Shown here in pieces: positions 25,824-34,388 of a stretch of 55,310 nt of DNA. Numbering within the stretch: position 1 is the first letter of the stretch; each line of letters opens with the position of its first letter. Below the pieces are notes generated by a model. That model was not told the origin of the DNA, did no database searches, and saw only the letters and a program-made list of their open reading frames with translations. The DNA is from CS1-C013 sp964353745 (GTDB lineage: Archaea > Aenigmatarchaeota > Aenigmatarchaeia > Aenigmatarchaeales > Aenigmatarchaeaceae). The DNA lies in contig CAYGWD010000003.1 in NCBI GenBank assembly GCA_964353745.1, positions 1-55,310 of the forward strand. The letters are read 5' to 3'. The translations under genes and the position numbers were made by a program.

Positions 25824-27008
25824 ATGACTTATATGTTAGCTCAATTTGGAACAGATTGGATTTCTTTCGTTCTTTGGATCGTAGTAGCAGTAATATTTTT
25901 CGTTTTTGGGCAAAGATTAATGGTAACGCAAATTTTAATAAAATTAGAAAAGGAAGCAGAAGATCTGGAAGAAATGGCGGATAGATCTGAAACTTACGTG
26001 CTGCATTCGATATCCAAAAAGCCGAGCCCGGCATTGAAAAAATCTGTTAAAAACTTCATGGAATTCTTTGCCATAGGGCCTATCTCGATTGATCCTTATG
26101 GCGTCATCAAGAAACTGGACCATATTGTAAGGAATGCTGATGAAAAGTTCAAGTATTTTGTAGGGCAGATAGCGCCAGACCTCTCAAAAGAAGAGCAAAT
26201 GAACATTAAGAATGCCTTGGAAGGCGCCATAACAACGCACCAGATAGCAAAGATAGTCAGGCATTATGTAGAGCTAATTAAAAAGTATAAGATGTTCCAA
26301 TTGGCAATGATAGTCCAAATGCAAATACCTCTGATATCAAGGATTGCAAGAGCCTCCATGAAAGCGACTCAAGCCCTTGCAGAAGGTGTCCCAATAGGAG
26401 ATGGCATAGGATCTTTGGTAGCAGCATCTTTAATGAAAAATAATGTAAAGGTTTTTGATAATTATGAGTTCGCAGTTGCCAAATCGCAGATAAATGGAAA
26501 GGAAGTTTGGGTTTCAAAAGCTGCTGGCCCGGGAGCGTCCACAGGATATCCTGGAAAGTTCTTGATAGACTTCTTTAAGAAACAGAAGATTGACAGAATG
26601 ATAACTATTGATGCTGCCCTAAAATTAGAGGGAGAAAGGACAGGATCGATAGCAGAAGGAGTCGGAGTGGCGATGGGCGGTACAGGAGTGGACAGATACG
26701 AGATAGAGGAAATTGTTGTTAAAAGAAATATTCCTTTGGATGCTGTTGCAATAAAGGTTTCTGAAGAAGACGCCCTAGAGCCTATGAGAAAAGAGATTTT
26801 TGATGTTGTTCCCGAAGCCATAGAAAGCGTTAAGGAGATACTAAAAAGAAATGGAAAGAAGGAGAGGGTTCTGATAATGGGCGTTGGAAACACCTGCGGC
26901 ATAGGCAACACTGCTGAAGAACTAAAAGATTTGGAAAAGAAGCTAAAGTCTTATAGAGATAGGACAGAAGAAAAGAAAAGCAAAGATAAAAATATGAAAA
27001 GTTTATAA
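25824..27008 (+). CDS. DUF1512 family archaeal membrane-associated protein
   Basis: 394 residues. One N-terminal membrane helix (WISFVLWIVVAVIFFVFG) is followed by a long soluble region. Conserved-looking segments include FFAIGPISIDPYGVIKKLDHIV, ALAEGVPIGDGIG, KAAGPGASTGYPGK and LIMGVGNTCGIGNTAEEL. These match my recollection of the DUF1512 family, widespread in archaea and of unknown function. The Gly-rich C-terminal segments could bind a nucleotide or metal; this is not demonstrated. Its end overlaps the TATA element of the L10e gene. Confidence 0.7.
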   Translation: MTYMLAQFGTDWISFVLWIVVAVIFFVFGQRLMVTQILIKLEKEAEDLEEMADRSETYVLHSISKKPSPALKKSVKNFMEFFAIGPISIDPYGVIKKLDHIVRNADEKFKYFVGQIAPDLSKEEQMNIKNALEGAITTHQIAKIVRHYVELIKKYKMFQLAMIVQMQIPLISRIARASMKATQALAEGVPIGDGIGSLVAASLMKNNVKVFDNYEFAVAKSQINGKEVWVSKAAGPGASTGYPGKFLIDFFKKQKIDRMITIDAALKLEGERTGSIAEGVGVAMGGTGVDRYEIEEIVVKRNIPLDAVAIKVSEEDALEPMRKEIFDVVPEAIESVKEILKRNGKKERVLIMGVGNTCGIGNTAEELKDLEKKLKSYRDRTEEKKSKDKNMKSL

Positions 27009-27039
27009 ATCTACAAAACTTACTTTCTGAAGTGATTTC

Positions 27040-27555
27040 ATGGGGCTAAGACCCGGAAGATGCTATCATAAGATAAACAAGAAACCATTCACTAGAATAT
27101 CTGTTAGGAGGCCTAGAAAGAGTTATGTTAAAGGTGTCCCTGCGTCAAAGATACATCAGTTCGAAATGGGAATCAAGAAGGACTATCCTTTGACGTTCTT
27201 TATGCAGAGCACAAGAGATGTTCAGATAAGGTCAAACGCTTTAGAGTCTGCAAGAGTTACATTGACAAAATATTTAGGTAACAGCTTAGGCGAAGAAAAT
27301 TTTTTCCTAAAAGTATTGGTTTATCCTCACCACGTATTAAGGGAGAACTCTATGGCAACAGGAGCAGGAGCTGATAGATTTTCCGAGGGCATGAGAAGGA
27401 GTTTTGGAAAACCAATTGGCCAAGCAGCCAGAGTCAAAACTGAGCAAAATATTTTTATGGTCAGGGTTCCTGCCAATTCCGAATTGGTCGTGAAAAAAGC
27501 ATTTAGCAGAACCTCGAAAAAACTGCCTGGCGATTATAAAATGTTAACCGGCTGA
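27040..27555 (+). CDS. rpl10e: Ribosomal protein L10e (uL16)
   Basis: 171 residues. MGLRPGRCYHKINKKPFTRISVRRPRKSYVKG, the central FMQSTRDVQIRSNALESAR, and FLKVLVYPHHVLRENSMATGAGADR are diagnostic of archaeal/eukaryotic L10e, the counterpart of bacterial L16, near the peptidyl-transferase centre of the large subunit. Length is standard. TTTATAAAT at 27000-27008 is the likely TATA box and AAGTGAT precedes the ATG. A homing-endonuclease gene lies immediately downstream. Confidence 0.95.
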   Translation: MGLRPGRCYHKINKKPFTRISVRRPRKSYVKGVPASKIHQFEMGIKKDYPLTFFMQSTRDVQIRSNALESARVTLTKYLGNSLGEENFFLKVLVYPHHVLRENSMATGAGADRFSEGMRRSFGKPIGQAARVKTEQNIFMVRVPANSELVVKKAFSRTSKKLPGDYKMLTG

Positions 27556-27566
27556 TTTTTACTCTA

Positions 27567-27614
27567 TAGAAATTTAAATATCAAAATCAAATAATAAAAA
27601 TATTTGGTGATATT
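27567..27614 (+). promoter_or_regulatory. TATA and GGTGAT site upstream of the homing endonuclease
   Basis: AAATTTAAATATC (about 27570-27582) and GGTGAT (27606-27611) form a typical promoter-plus-ribosome-site leader. The first ATG downstream (27619) opens only a 10-codon frame ending at 27651. The endonuclease frame has no ATG, GTG or TTG before 27768. This mismatch is discussed under findings. Confidence 0.5.
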
Positions 27615-28409
27615 ATTAATGTTCTTAGAGATGATAAAGGAAGATTCTTAAAGGATTGCGACTCCTTAAGGAAGGGTGTTCATCTTAGCCCAGAAACGAA
27701 AAGAAGAATATCCGAAACGCAAAAAGGTAAGCACCATTCTACTTCAACTGAGTTTAGAAAAGGACTAGTGCCATGGAATAAAGGAATAAAATGGTGGACA
27801 GAAAATATCAGAAGAAAACAGATTGAATCCAAAAAAGGAACTCATTCAAGCGTAAGAACAGAATTTAAGAAAGACGATCCCAGACTGATTGGAAATAAAA
27901 TCAATATAGGCAGGAAACATACTGATGAATGGAAAAAAAGAAATGGTGAAATGTTAAAGGCTAGCTGGAAAAATCAAGAATTTAGAGAAAGGGTAATTAA
28001 TGCCATATTAACTGATCATAAAAGGAGAAATTTTGCAGAAATAGCAAGAGAAGAAATGAAAAAACGTTGGCAAAATCCAGAATATAGAGAAAAAATTACA
28101 AAGAAAATAATAAAGGGTTCGTTAAAAAGACCAACTTCTCTTGAACAAAAATTTATTGACATTATCCAGAAATACAACTTACCGTATAAATATGTTGGAA
28201 ATGGAAGTTTTCTTATTGGATTTAAGAATCCCGACTTCATAAATATAAATGGAGACGAGTCTTGTGTAGAAGTTGCCAACAGATATCACCACCAAGGAGA
28301 TTGGGCAATAAAAAGAAGGGAGCATTTTAAAAAATTTGGCTGGAACTGTGCAATTATATTTGAAGACGAATTGGATGAAAGTAAAATTATAAATGACTTG
28401 TGGTTCTGA
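27615..28409 (+). CDS. Free-standing homing endonuclease, NUMOD3-like plus Vsr-like nuclease; start disrupted or non-canonical
   Basis: The reading frame is open from 27570. Its first residues (INVLRDDKGRFLKDCDSLRKG) and the NUMOD3-like LSPETKRRISETQKGKHHS look genuinely coding. GTG 27768 would cut these off. Further NUMOD-like repeats follow (GRKHTDEWKKRNGEML). The C-terminal part, SLEQKFIDIIQKY...NPDFININGDESCVEVANRYHH, matches the EDxHD/Vsr-like nuclease domain of some phage-type homing endonucleases. ATT 27615 lies 4 nt after GGTGA and may serve as start. Alternatively a 1-nt indel separates ATG 27619 from the body. It overlaps the epimerase gene by 1 nt. It is a likely mobile insertion next to the L10e gene. 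Confidence 0.7.
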   Translation: MNVLRDDKGRFLKDCDSLRKGVHLSPETKRRISETQKGKHHSTSTEFRKGLVPWNKGIKWWTENIRRKQIESKKGTHSSVRTEFKKDDPRLIGNKINIGRKHTDEWKKRNGEMLKASWKNQEFRERVINAILTDHKRRNFAEIAREEMKKRWQNPEYREKITKKIIKGSLKRPTSLEQKFIDIIQKYNLPYKYVGNGSFLIGFKNPDFININGDESCVEVANRYHHQGDWAIKRREHFKKFGWNCAIIFEDELDESKIINDLWF

Positions 28410-29368
28410 TGGAAGGAAAAATTTTGGTTACGGGCGCTACGGGTCGTATCGGAAGACATCTTGTTAACGCTTTATTAAAAAGTGACGAAAAGATAAGAGT
28501 TTTTATAAGAGACAGGATGACCGAATTTGAGAACGTTGAGATATTCTATGGCGACCTGATAGACAAGGAAGCCTTAAAGAAAGCTGTGGACGGGGTTGAC
28601 ACAGTATTTCATTTGGCGGCTGTCGTTGATTATTCTGCACCCGAGGATCGGATGTACCAAGTAAATGTAATAGGAACAAAAAATATTCTAGAGGTTTTCA
28701 AGGGAAAAAAGTTCATTTATCTAAGTTCCACAGCAGTCTTGGGCAAGAAACCTAAAATACCAGCAGACGAGAATACATCTTATAAACCATCAAACTTTTA
28801 TGGCAAGACCAAGATGGAGGCTGAAAAATTTGTGAGAGAAAACAATGGAATTATAGTAAGATCATCGGATGTCTACGGACCAGGCTTTGAAGAGGGTTAT
28901 TATTACATGTTCGATAAGCTAGAAAGTGGAAAAATGCCTGTTTTCGGCGATGGAAAAAACATAATACAATATGTTCATGTCAATGACTTGGTGCAAGCCT
29001 TGATTTTAGCCAAGGAACACGGAAAACAAAAAGAGATTTACACTATAGCCGGGAAGGACATGAAAACACAGAGAGAACTCTATGAGATGGTGTGCAAATA
29101 TTTGGGCGTTCCTTTTATGGAGAAGCACGTTTCAGCAGGCATGGCAAAATTCTTATCAAGCCTGAGAAGAGAACCGAAGTTCTTAAAAGAATACATAGAC
29201 AAACTCTCTTCCAACAGAACCTTTGATTTAACCAAAGCAAGAAACGAGCTTGGATTCGAACCTCAAATCGATTATGAAAAAGGCATTTCAGAAATGGTAG
29301 AAAATTACAAGAAATCAAAAGAACAGCAAAAACAAGTCACCGAAAAACAGGGTGAAAAGCAGAGTTAA
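28409..29368 (+). CDS. NAD(P)-dependent epimerase/dehydratase (extended SDR)
   Basis: 319 residues from ATG 28409. The Rossmann motif VTGATGRIGRHLV near the N-terminus, FHLAAVVDYS, the catalytic YGKTKMEAEKF (YxxxK) and YLSSTAV place it in the extended short-chain dehydrogenase family, which contains nucleotide-sugar epimerases and 3-beta-hydroxysteroid dehydrogenase-like enzymes. A sugar-nucleotide substrate would fit a glycosylated surface, but nothing in the sequence fixes it. The start overlaps the endonuclease stop by 1 nt. The 3' end overlaps the convergent prepilin-peptidase gene by 54 nt. Confidence 0.85.
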   Translation: MEGKILVTGATGRIGRHLVNALLKSDEKIRVFIRDRMTEFENVEIFYGDLIDKEALKKAVDGVDTVFHLAAVVDYSAPEDRMYQVNVIGTKNILEVFKGKKFIYLSSTAVLGKKPKIPADENTSYKPSNFYGKTKMEAEKFVRENNGIIVRSSDVYGPGFEEGYYYMFDKLESGKMPVFGDGKNIIQYVHVNDLVQALILAKEHGKQKEIYTIAGKDMKTQRELYEMVCKYLGVPFMEKHVSAGMAKFLSSLRREPKFLKEYIDKLSSNRTFDLTKARNELGFEPQIDYEKGISEMVENYKKSKEQQKQVTEKQGEKQS

Positions 29369-30130
29369 CGGGAATACGATACCGTATCTTATGCCCTCTC
29401 TTATAACAACATACTTCTTCGTTTTTTTAATTTTCATAACCTGTTCCTTTGTCAGACCTTTGATGTATTTTTTGTAAAGTCTCAACCTTGGTATGTCCTC
29501 TCCTAGCATGTCATCAACCTTTAGTTGGCTAACAGGAATTTTTCTGTAAAAAGCCTGCTCGATTATCTTTGAGAACTTGTAAAATACGAATAAAATAAAG
29601 ACCAGCAAGAATAGCAGGGAAAACAATAGGTTAAAGTTCAAGGATATGATTGATAGAAGTAGAGGAACTAGGGCAATTGAAAAGGTCACAGGATTTTTAA
29701 AACTGCCAAAGAACTTCTTACTCAAGCTAGGATTCCTGTATACAAAATAGAAAGAAAATATAATCGACCAGAAAGCTCCTATGAAAAAGCTGTTTATGAA
29801 AAAGCTTAATGCAAATGGAAAATAAGTTTTTACTATTGAAAGTTTAGGAAGTAACACTCCTAAAGCAACTAATAATTCGCCATCTCCTCCTCCCCACTGA
29901 CTCGTATAGTACATTAACAAACCAAACCCTAGGAATAGACCACCGAATAAAATAGAGTTTATGAAATAAGAAAAGTCATTTGTGAATACCCCTGTTAAAA
30001 AGTTTAGTATTAACCCAATTATTATCATAAAGATACAGAGTTTGTCTGGAACATTGGTTGTCTTCAAATCGTATAAGCCAGCAGCAAAGCTTCCAATCAA
30101 AGCAATCGCGGTTAATAGGAGTTCAAGCAT
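29315..30130 (-). CDS. A24 family prepilin/prearchaellin peptidase
   Basis: 271 residues, polytopic. Two active-site aspartates of the type IV prepilin peptidase (PibD/FlaK) family are visible: Asp21 in LYDLKTTNVPD, and Asp83 in WGGGDGE (the GxGD motif). These enzymes cleave the short basic leader of pilins and archaellins at the membrane. The C-terminal part (KVDDMLGEDIPRLRLYKKYIKGL) is a soluble extension common in archaeal members. Candidate substrates are the two proteins at 39788-43417 and 43861-44946 with pilin-like N-termini. It is transcribed divergently from trmI. Confidence 0.85.
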   Translation of the reverse strand: MLELLLTAIALIGSFAAGLYDLKTTNVPDKLCIFMIIIGLILNFLTGVFTNDFSYFINSILFGGLFLGFGLLMYYTSQWGGGDGELLVALGVLLPKLSIVKTYFPFALSFFINSFFIGAFWSIIFSFYFVYRNPSLSKKFFGSFKNPVTFSIALVPLLLSIISLNFNLLFSLLFLLVFILFVFYKFSKIIEQAFYRKIPVSQLKVDDMLGEDIPRLRLYKKYIKGLTKEQVMKIKKTKKYVVIREGIRYGIVFPLTLLFTLFFGDLFLLFF

Positions 30131-30168
30131 AATTTATATTTTGAGGATTAATATATAAAAGTGAAAAA

Positions 30169-30903
30169 ATGGATAGAATAAACAAGGACAGCCTGATTCT
30201 TTTGCTTGGCAAGAAAACTTATTTAATCAGGCCAATCAAGTTCAGCTGCGAGTTTGGCTTTTGCGACCTGAGGAAATTGATTGGCAAGAGATACGGAGCA
30301 AGGGTAAAGATCGGAAAAGAAAGGTTCACTGTCGTTAAGCCTAACATGATTGATTTTCTCAAGAAAGCAAAGAGAGGACCACAAATAATAATGCCAAAGG
30401 ATTCTGGATCGATAGTGTCAATAACAGGATGTTCGCCTGGCTGGAAGGTTGTTGACGCGGGAACAGGATCAGGATTCTTATCAATGTTCCTAGCTAACCT
30501 AGGTTGCACGATATACACCTATGAAAGGAAAAAAGAATTCTATGACATCGCTAGAAAGAATGTAAAGAACTTTGGCTTGAAGAATGTCTTTCTAAAGAAT
30601 GCTGACATAACAAAAGGAATAAAAGAAAGGAATGTGGACTTGGTAACGCTAGACATGCAGAATCCGGAAAAGGTTATAAAACATGCTTTCAAGTCCTTAA
30701 ATTCTGGCGGATGGTTAGCGATATACTCTATGCACATTGAAGAAGTCAAGAGAGTTTATGAGGAATTGAAAAAATATGATTTCGTTGACATAAAGATTTG
30801 GGAGAACATTCAAAGAGAATGGCAATCCTTGGGTAAATTAACCAGGCCTAAAAACTATATGCTCGCCCACACTGGTTTCTTGACTTTTGCGAGAAAACTA
30901 TAG
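30169..30903 (+). CDS. trmI: tRNA (adenine-N1)-methyltransferase TrmI
   Basis: 244 residues. An N-terminal beta domain is followed by a Rossmann methyltransferase with VVDAGTGSGFLSMFLA (Asp96 region), the upstream IIMPKDSGSI and YTYERKKEFYDIA. These match archaeal TrmI, which makes m1A at positions 57/58 of the T-loop. Length is typical. GTGAAAAA lies just before the ATG, and a TATA-like AATATATAAAA lies about 12-22 nt upstream. The 3' end overlaps the convergent Nudix gene by 6 nt. Confidence 0.9.
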   Translation: MDRINKDSLILLLGKKTYLIRPIKFSCEFGFCDLRKLIGKRYGARVKIGKERFTVVKPNMIDFLKKAKRGPQIIMPKDSGSIVSITGCSPGWKVVDAGTGSGFLSMFLANLGCTIYTYERKKEFYDIARKNVKNFGLKNVFLKNADITKGIKERNVDLVTLDMQNPEKVIKHAFKSLNSGGWLAIYSMHIEEVKRVYEELKKYDFVDIKIWENIQREWQSLGKLTRPKNYMLAHTGFLTFARKL

Positions 30904-31302
30904 CACACCTCTTTTGTTCATCTCTTCTATCGCCCATGCAGCGCTGTCAACCAAATTTAGATTCTTAACTTCGTCTATTGCGAAATACCTTGCCTCCAAG
31001 ACCTTATCGGTTTTTGTTATCTTATCGTTCAAGGGCTCTGCTATGAAAAAGAATATTACAGTATGATAATCAAAGCGCGGACGAATTATTTCCTTGAAAC
31101 CTAGCAATTCCTTTATCTCTACGTCCAGACCTGTTTCTTCTTTGACCTCGCGTTTTGCAGCCTCCTCAATAGTCTCCCCGAATTCCACACCACCGCCAGG
31201 AAATATCCAGTGCTCTTTCAAGTCCTCTAGAATTTCTTTTATTAGGAGTATTTTGTTGTCTTTCCTAAGAATGATTCCCGCTATGACTCTAGGTTCTTTC
31301 AT
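30898..31302 (-). CDS. Nudix hydrolase
   Basis: 134 residues from ATG 31302. A longer frame upstream would run through tRNA-Pro and is therefore excluded. GTGAT sits 4 nt before this ATG. The Nudix box is complete: GGGVEFGETIEEAAKREVKEETGLDVE. The family hydrolyses nucleoside diphosphates linked to other groups, for example oxidised dNTPs, NDP-sugars or Ap4A. The substrate is not predictable here. Confidence 0.9.
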   Translation of the reverse strand: MKEPRVIAGIILRKDNKILLIKEILEDLKEHWIFPGGGVEFGETIEEAAKREVKEETGLDVEIKELLGFKEIIRPRFDYHTVIFFFIAEPLNDKITKTDKVLEARYFAIDEVKNLNLVDSAAWAIEEMNKRGVL

Positions 31303-31313
31303 AAAATCACAAA

Positions 31314-31388
31314 TGGGCCCCCGGAGATTTGAACTCCGATCGCCAGCTCCCAAAGCTGGAATACTAAACCAAGTTATACTAGGGACCC
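31314..31388 (-). tRNA. tRNA-Pro (anticodon TGG)
   Basis: 75 nt. Acceptor GGGTCCC pairs with GGGGCCC (one G-U). The D arm is GTAT/GTAT with wobbles. Anticodon stem CCAGC/GCTGG encloses loop TTTGGGA (TGG at positions 34-36). The T arm is CGGAG-TTCAAAT-CTCCG. Discriminator A; CCA is not encoded. No intron is seen. A TATA-like TTTAAATAATC lies about 30 nt upstream. Confidence 0.93.
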
Positions 31389-31431
31389 TTAAGAAAAATT
31401 ATAGAAGTAGATTATTTAAACATTAAAAACT

Positions 31432-31505
31432 AGCCTCGAGCGAGAATTGAACTCGCGACCTTCTGCTTACCAAGCAGACGCTCTACCAGACTGAGCCATC
31501 GAGGC
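31432..31505 (-). tRNA. tRNA-Thr (anticodon GGT)
   Basis: 74 nt. Acceptor GCCTCGA/TCGAGGC, D arm GCTC/GAGC, anticodon stem TCTGC/GCAGA with loop TTGGTAA (GGT), T arm GCGAG-TTCAATT-CTCGC. The discriminator is T, as usual for archaeal tRNA-Thr. There is no CCA and no intron. It lies in tandem upstream of tRNA-Pro. Confidence 0.93.
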
Positions 31506-31538
31506 ACACATAATAGAATTAGATAATAATGATTTAAA

Positions 31539-31832
31539 TTACTTTTTACCTTTTAATTTCCCGACTTTTACAGCTTCTCCGCATTTAGGACATTTTACTG
31601 TAAATCTAATTTTTGCTGCTTTAGAAACCTGTTTCCATTCTTGAGTGTCATAATTATAAGTCCCGCATTTGGGACAAATCAATTCTGTATGGATTATATT
31701 CTCTCCTTTTATTACCAAGGCCCTGACTTTTCCATTGTTCTCCAGAGCTCTCAAGGTGTGATAATCGCAGTCCGCAGCAGTGAGTTTCTTCTCTGCTATT
31801 ATTTTATCGATCTTATCAAACATGTTCGTCAT
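31539..31832 (-). CDS. Zinc-ribbon protein
   Basis: 97 residues. Residues 1-50 are helical and acidic/basic mixed. The C-terminal half carries two CPKC knuckles (LICPKCGTYNYD and VKCPKCGEAVKV) separated by about 25 residues, forming one zinc ribbon, and ends KLKGKK. Similar small ribbons in archaea are nucleic-acid or ribosome associated, but no function is fixed by the sequence. It is divergent from the HAD phosphatase gene. Confidence 0.65.
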   Translation of the reverse strand: MTNMFDKIDKIIAEKKLTAADCDYHTLRALENNGKVRALVIKGENIIHTELICPKCGTYNYDTQEWKQVSKAAKIRFTVKCPKCGEAVKVGKLKGKK

Positions 31833-31886
31833 ATAATAAATACCATTGACAAATTTAAATGTTTTCTCTTCTTAAGACATAAAACA

Positions 31887-32609
31887 ATGAACACAGAGTT
31901 AACAGACTATCATAAGAACATTATCAGAGAATCCGACCATCTGATTGCTGACCTAGATGGCACTTTTGTTAGAGGTAGGATTAGCTATTCATCGTTTGAC
32001 TTGTTGAAAAATTTAGCTTGGAAAGGTAAAGTTATTGATTCTTTGAAAGGATTAGCTGAAGGCATAAGAATCTATTTTAAAACTCCTTGGGGAGAATGGG
32101 AAGCTGAAAATTGGGGCTTGAGAGCTTTGCACAGAGTTCTAGAAGGCTCGGAAATAAGCGAAGAAGAAATAAGAAAATCTGCGAAAACATACTTGGAAAA
32201 AAGACAGATATCAGGAGCAAAAGATTGCTTCGATGCCGTTAGGAGTTTTGGCAAAAAGAAGAAGACTTTGCTAGTAACTAGAGCGCTTTATCCCTGGTCT
32301 AGCGAGGCAAACCGTTATTTGAAGTTTGACGAATATATTAGCAACGTTATAAAGTTCAAAGATAATAAAGTTGACGAAATCCAAATAACTATGGAAAAGC
32401 CTGAGGACAAATTTAGATTGATTAGAGAAAAAGTTAGAAATACAGGAAATTCTGTAATGATTACCAACAACCCAGAAGATCTCCAACTTAAACCCGAACT
32501 GGCCCTCATTATATCAAGCCCTACTTCAAACGGTAGATTAAAAGAAGAATCGCATCTGCATATATCTAACTATGAAGAGTTTAATAAAGCCCTGTCAAGA
32601 AAGCAATGA
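31887..32609 (+). CDS. HAD-superfamily phosphatase
   Basis: 240 residues from ATG 31887; sequence upstream in frame is antisense to the zinc-ribbon gene and not coding. Motif I is IADLDGT (Asp22, Asp24), followed by a helical cap. LLVTRALYPW supplies the motif II threonine, and MITNNPEDL near the end fits the acidic motif IV region. It is probably a small-molecule phosphatase; the substrate is unknown. The 3' end overlaps the convergent prenyltransferase gene by 29 nt. Confidence 0.75.
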   Translation: MNTELTDYHKNIIRESDHLIADLDGTFVRGRISYSSFDLLKNLAWKGKVIDSLKGLAEGIRIYFKTPWGEWEAENWGLRALHRVLEGSEISEEEIRKSAKTYLEKRQISGAKDCFDAVRSFGKKKKTLLVTRALYPWSSEANRYLKFDEYISNVIKFKDNKVDEIQITMEKPEDKFRLIREKVRNTGNSVMITNNPEDLQLKPELALIISSPTSNGRLKEESHLHISNYEEFNKALSRKQ

Positions 32610-33390
32610 TAGCAACGAGCATCGCAATCTTCATTATCTTCTGTGATTTTGACGGATTAATCAATAAGATAAAGCATGAAAAAACAAAGATCAAGTCAGC
32701 GAAAATTACTAGAAACAGATAATTTATGCTTAGCAAATTGAAGAGATACGGTATGAAACTTATTATAATGGAAAAAATTATGAAAAAGATTGCAACCCAC
32801 GCGGCAAATAGCCTTCCAGTTACAATAGAAAGGGTTTTGGCACCAGCTTTCTTATCGCCCTCCATATCCTCTATTCCCTTGGTTATCTCTCTTCCTAGAG
32901 TAGCTAGATAAGACATTGAAAACAGGAATAAAATAGTTGCATTTAAATTAACAAACAGAGCCCCAAACAAAAAAGCAGAAGATGTTAACCAACTAACCAC
33001 AAAATGTCCAAAGGGAGTTCTTTTAATTTTCCAAGCATAAAAAAGTGTTATGGTTATGTTAGCAAGAGCCAACAACGTCATGTAATAATTCAGGAACAGC
33101 ACTGCCAAAACGACAGCCAAAGCGTATAATGTCGCTGCATAAATAGCTGCATTCCTTCTTTTCATTTTTCCTGCTGGCAAGACTCTATTTGGCTTGTTTA
33201 TTCTATCAATCTCATAGTCATAGTAGTCGTTAGTTACGTTGCCTGCCCCGCTGACCAGAAAAACTACTAGAACAGCTATTAGAATTTGAAAGGGTTGATA
33301 ATAACCGACTATCAGGGAACCGACCAAAACTGCAAATGCTGATAGAAATACGATTGAAGGCCTTAATATTTTCAAATAAGAAAGCATCAT
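32581..33390 (-). CDS. UbiA-family prenyltransferase, likely DGGGP synthase
   Basis: 269 residues with about eight hydrophobic segments. The first Asp-rich motif is NDYYDYEIDRINKPNRVLPAG and the second is ITKGIEDMEGDKKAGAKTL, both typical of the UbiA superfamily. In archaea this close variant usually is digeranylgeranylglyceryl phosphate synthase, adding the second geranylgeranyl chain in ether-lipid synthesis. The gene overlaps the LAGLIDADG endonuclease by 4 nt (ATGA), and that one in turn overlaps L40e, so all three form one translation-coupled unit. Confidence 0.85.
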   Translation of the reverse strand: MMLSYLKILRPSIVFLSAFAVLVGSLIVGYYQPFQILIAVLVVFLVSGAGNVTNDYYDYEIDRINKPNRVLPAGKMKRRNAAIYAATLYALAVVLAVLFLNYYMTLLALANITITLFYAWKIKRTPFGHFVVSWLTSSAFLFGALFVNLNATILFLFSMSYLATLGREITKGIEDMEGDKKAGAKTLSIVTGRLFAAWVAIFFIIFSIIISFIPYLFNLLSINYLFLVIFADLIFVFSCFILLINPSKSQKIMKIAMLVAIIAFLTGLY

Positions 33391-34388
33391 AATCTTCTCC
33401 CCGATTCATTTATGAACCAAAGATGCTTATTACCATCATTTGTTTTTATTTTATCTAGTAATCCGAACTCTTCTAACTTATTTAAGTGATCTATTGCTAT
33501 AGTCCAACTTACCCCTAATTTATCTCGTATTTCGCTGGAACTGTCAAATCCAGCTCTAACCAAACATAAGGTTTTATACAAATTTCTATCTACAATTTTC
33601 TTTTCTAAAAGTTTTTTCTTTTTAGAGTGATTAAAATTTACATTCTCATAAAATTTCAAAGTATTAAAAAAAACACTATATTTGTTACCGTTTCCTAGTA
33701 TCAAATCATAATCATTTTTTGCATTGCATCTTATTCTGGATTCTATATTAATTTTGTTAATCAATAGTGATTTAACTCCTTTAAGCAATTTTAATGACGA
33801 TGAAGTTAATTTTGGTGGTTCATGACTTGAACAACCATCAGTGTCAAATAACCCTCTTATATAAGCTTTTACGAAATCTTTTTCTAGATTAAACATAATG
33901 GATGGTACTTTTGCTGTATTAGAATGACCTTTTTTACCAAAAAGACTCTCTAATATAATTTGTACTACTTTAGGCACATAATGAAAATTTTTCATTTTTT
34001 CTTGTCTAGTTTTAATTTTAAAATTTTCATAAAGAAGCTCATCAAATATTTTTACCAAAGTTTTATTAGAATTATAAAATCTACAAACTCTTAATACGGA
34101 ACCATCTCCTGTCAACAGACCGTATAATTCGCATAAATTAGAATTTATGTTTATTTCAAAAGGTATTTCAATAATTTTAGAATTCCCGCTTCTTAACTTA
34201 ACCCTGTTAAATACAAGTTGTAATTTAATTTTATCTTTCTCCGATAGATTAGCATATGTTTCGTTAAAACGCCACAGAGCTATTGAATTACGAAAAATCC
34301 TCAAGTGAAAACTATTCCTAAGAAAACGTTTTTGGATTTCAGTTAGCACAATAGATAAAAATTTGTGAGCAATGCTCACTATTTTCAT
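33387..34388 (-). CDS. Free-standing LAGLIDADG homing endonuclease
   Basis: 333 residues. Two DOD-type motifs are visible: LYGLLTGDGSV and YIRGLFDTDGC, spaced about 100 residues apart as in monomeric two-repeat enzymes. The C-terminal 55 residues form a winged helix (SSEIRDKLGVSWTIAIDHLNKLEEFGLL). No intein splicing blocks are present, so it is not an intein. Its start overlaps the L40e stop by 4 nt (ATGA) and its stop overlaps the prenyltransferase start by 4 nt. It has thus settled between two genes without breaking translational coupling. AT content is higher than in neighbours, a sign of transfer. Confidence 0.88.
   Translation of the reverse strand: MKIVSIAHKFLSIVLTEIQKRFLRNSFHLRIFRNSIALWRFNETYANLSEKDKIKLQLVFNRVKLRSGNSKIIEIPFEININSNLCELYGLLTGDGSVLRVCRFYNSNKTLVKIFDELLYENFKIKTRQEKMKNFHYVPKVVQIILESLFGKKGHSNTAKVPSIMFNLEKDFVKAYIRGLFDTDGCSSHEPPKLTSSSLKLLKGVKSLLINKINIESRIRCNAKNDYDLILGNGNKYSVFFNTLKFYENVNFNHSKKKKLLEKKIVDRNLYKTLCLVRAGFDSSSEIRDKLGVSWTIAIDHLNKLEEFGLLDKIKTNDGNKHLWFINESGRRL

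Noticed and set aside
31303..31353. N-terminal extension of the Nudix protein
   Set aside because: It would be encoded by tRNA-Pro sequence; the ATG at 31302 has its own GTGAT site.
31641..31886. Upstream extension of the HAD phosphatase
   Set aside because: It is antisense to the zinc-ribbon gene and non-conserved looking; ATG 31887 gives the normal family N-terminus.
33387..34388. Intein in L40e or the prenyltransferase
   Set aside because: No splicing blocks A, B, F or G; both neighbours are complete with their own start and stop codons.
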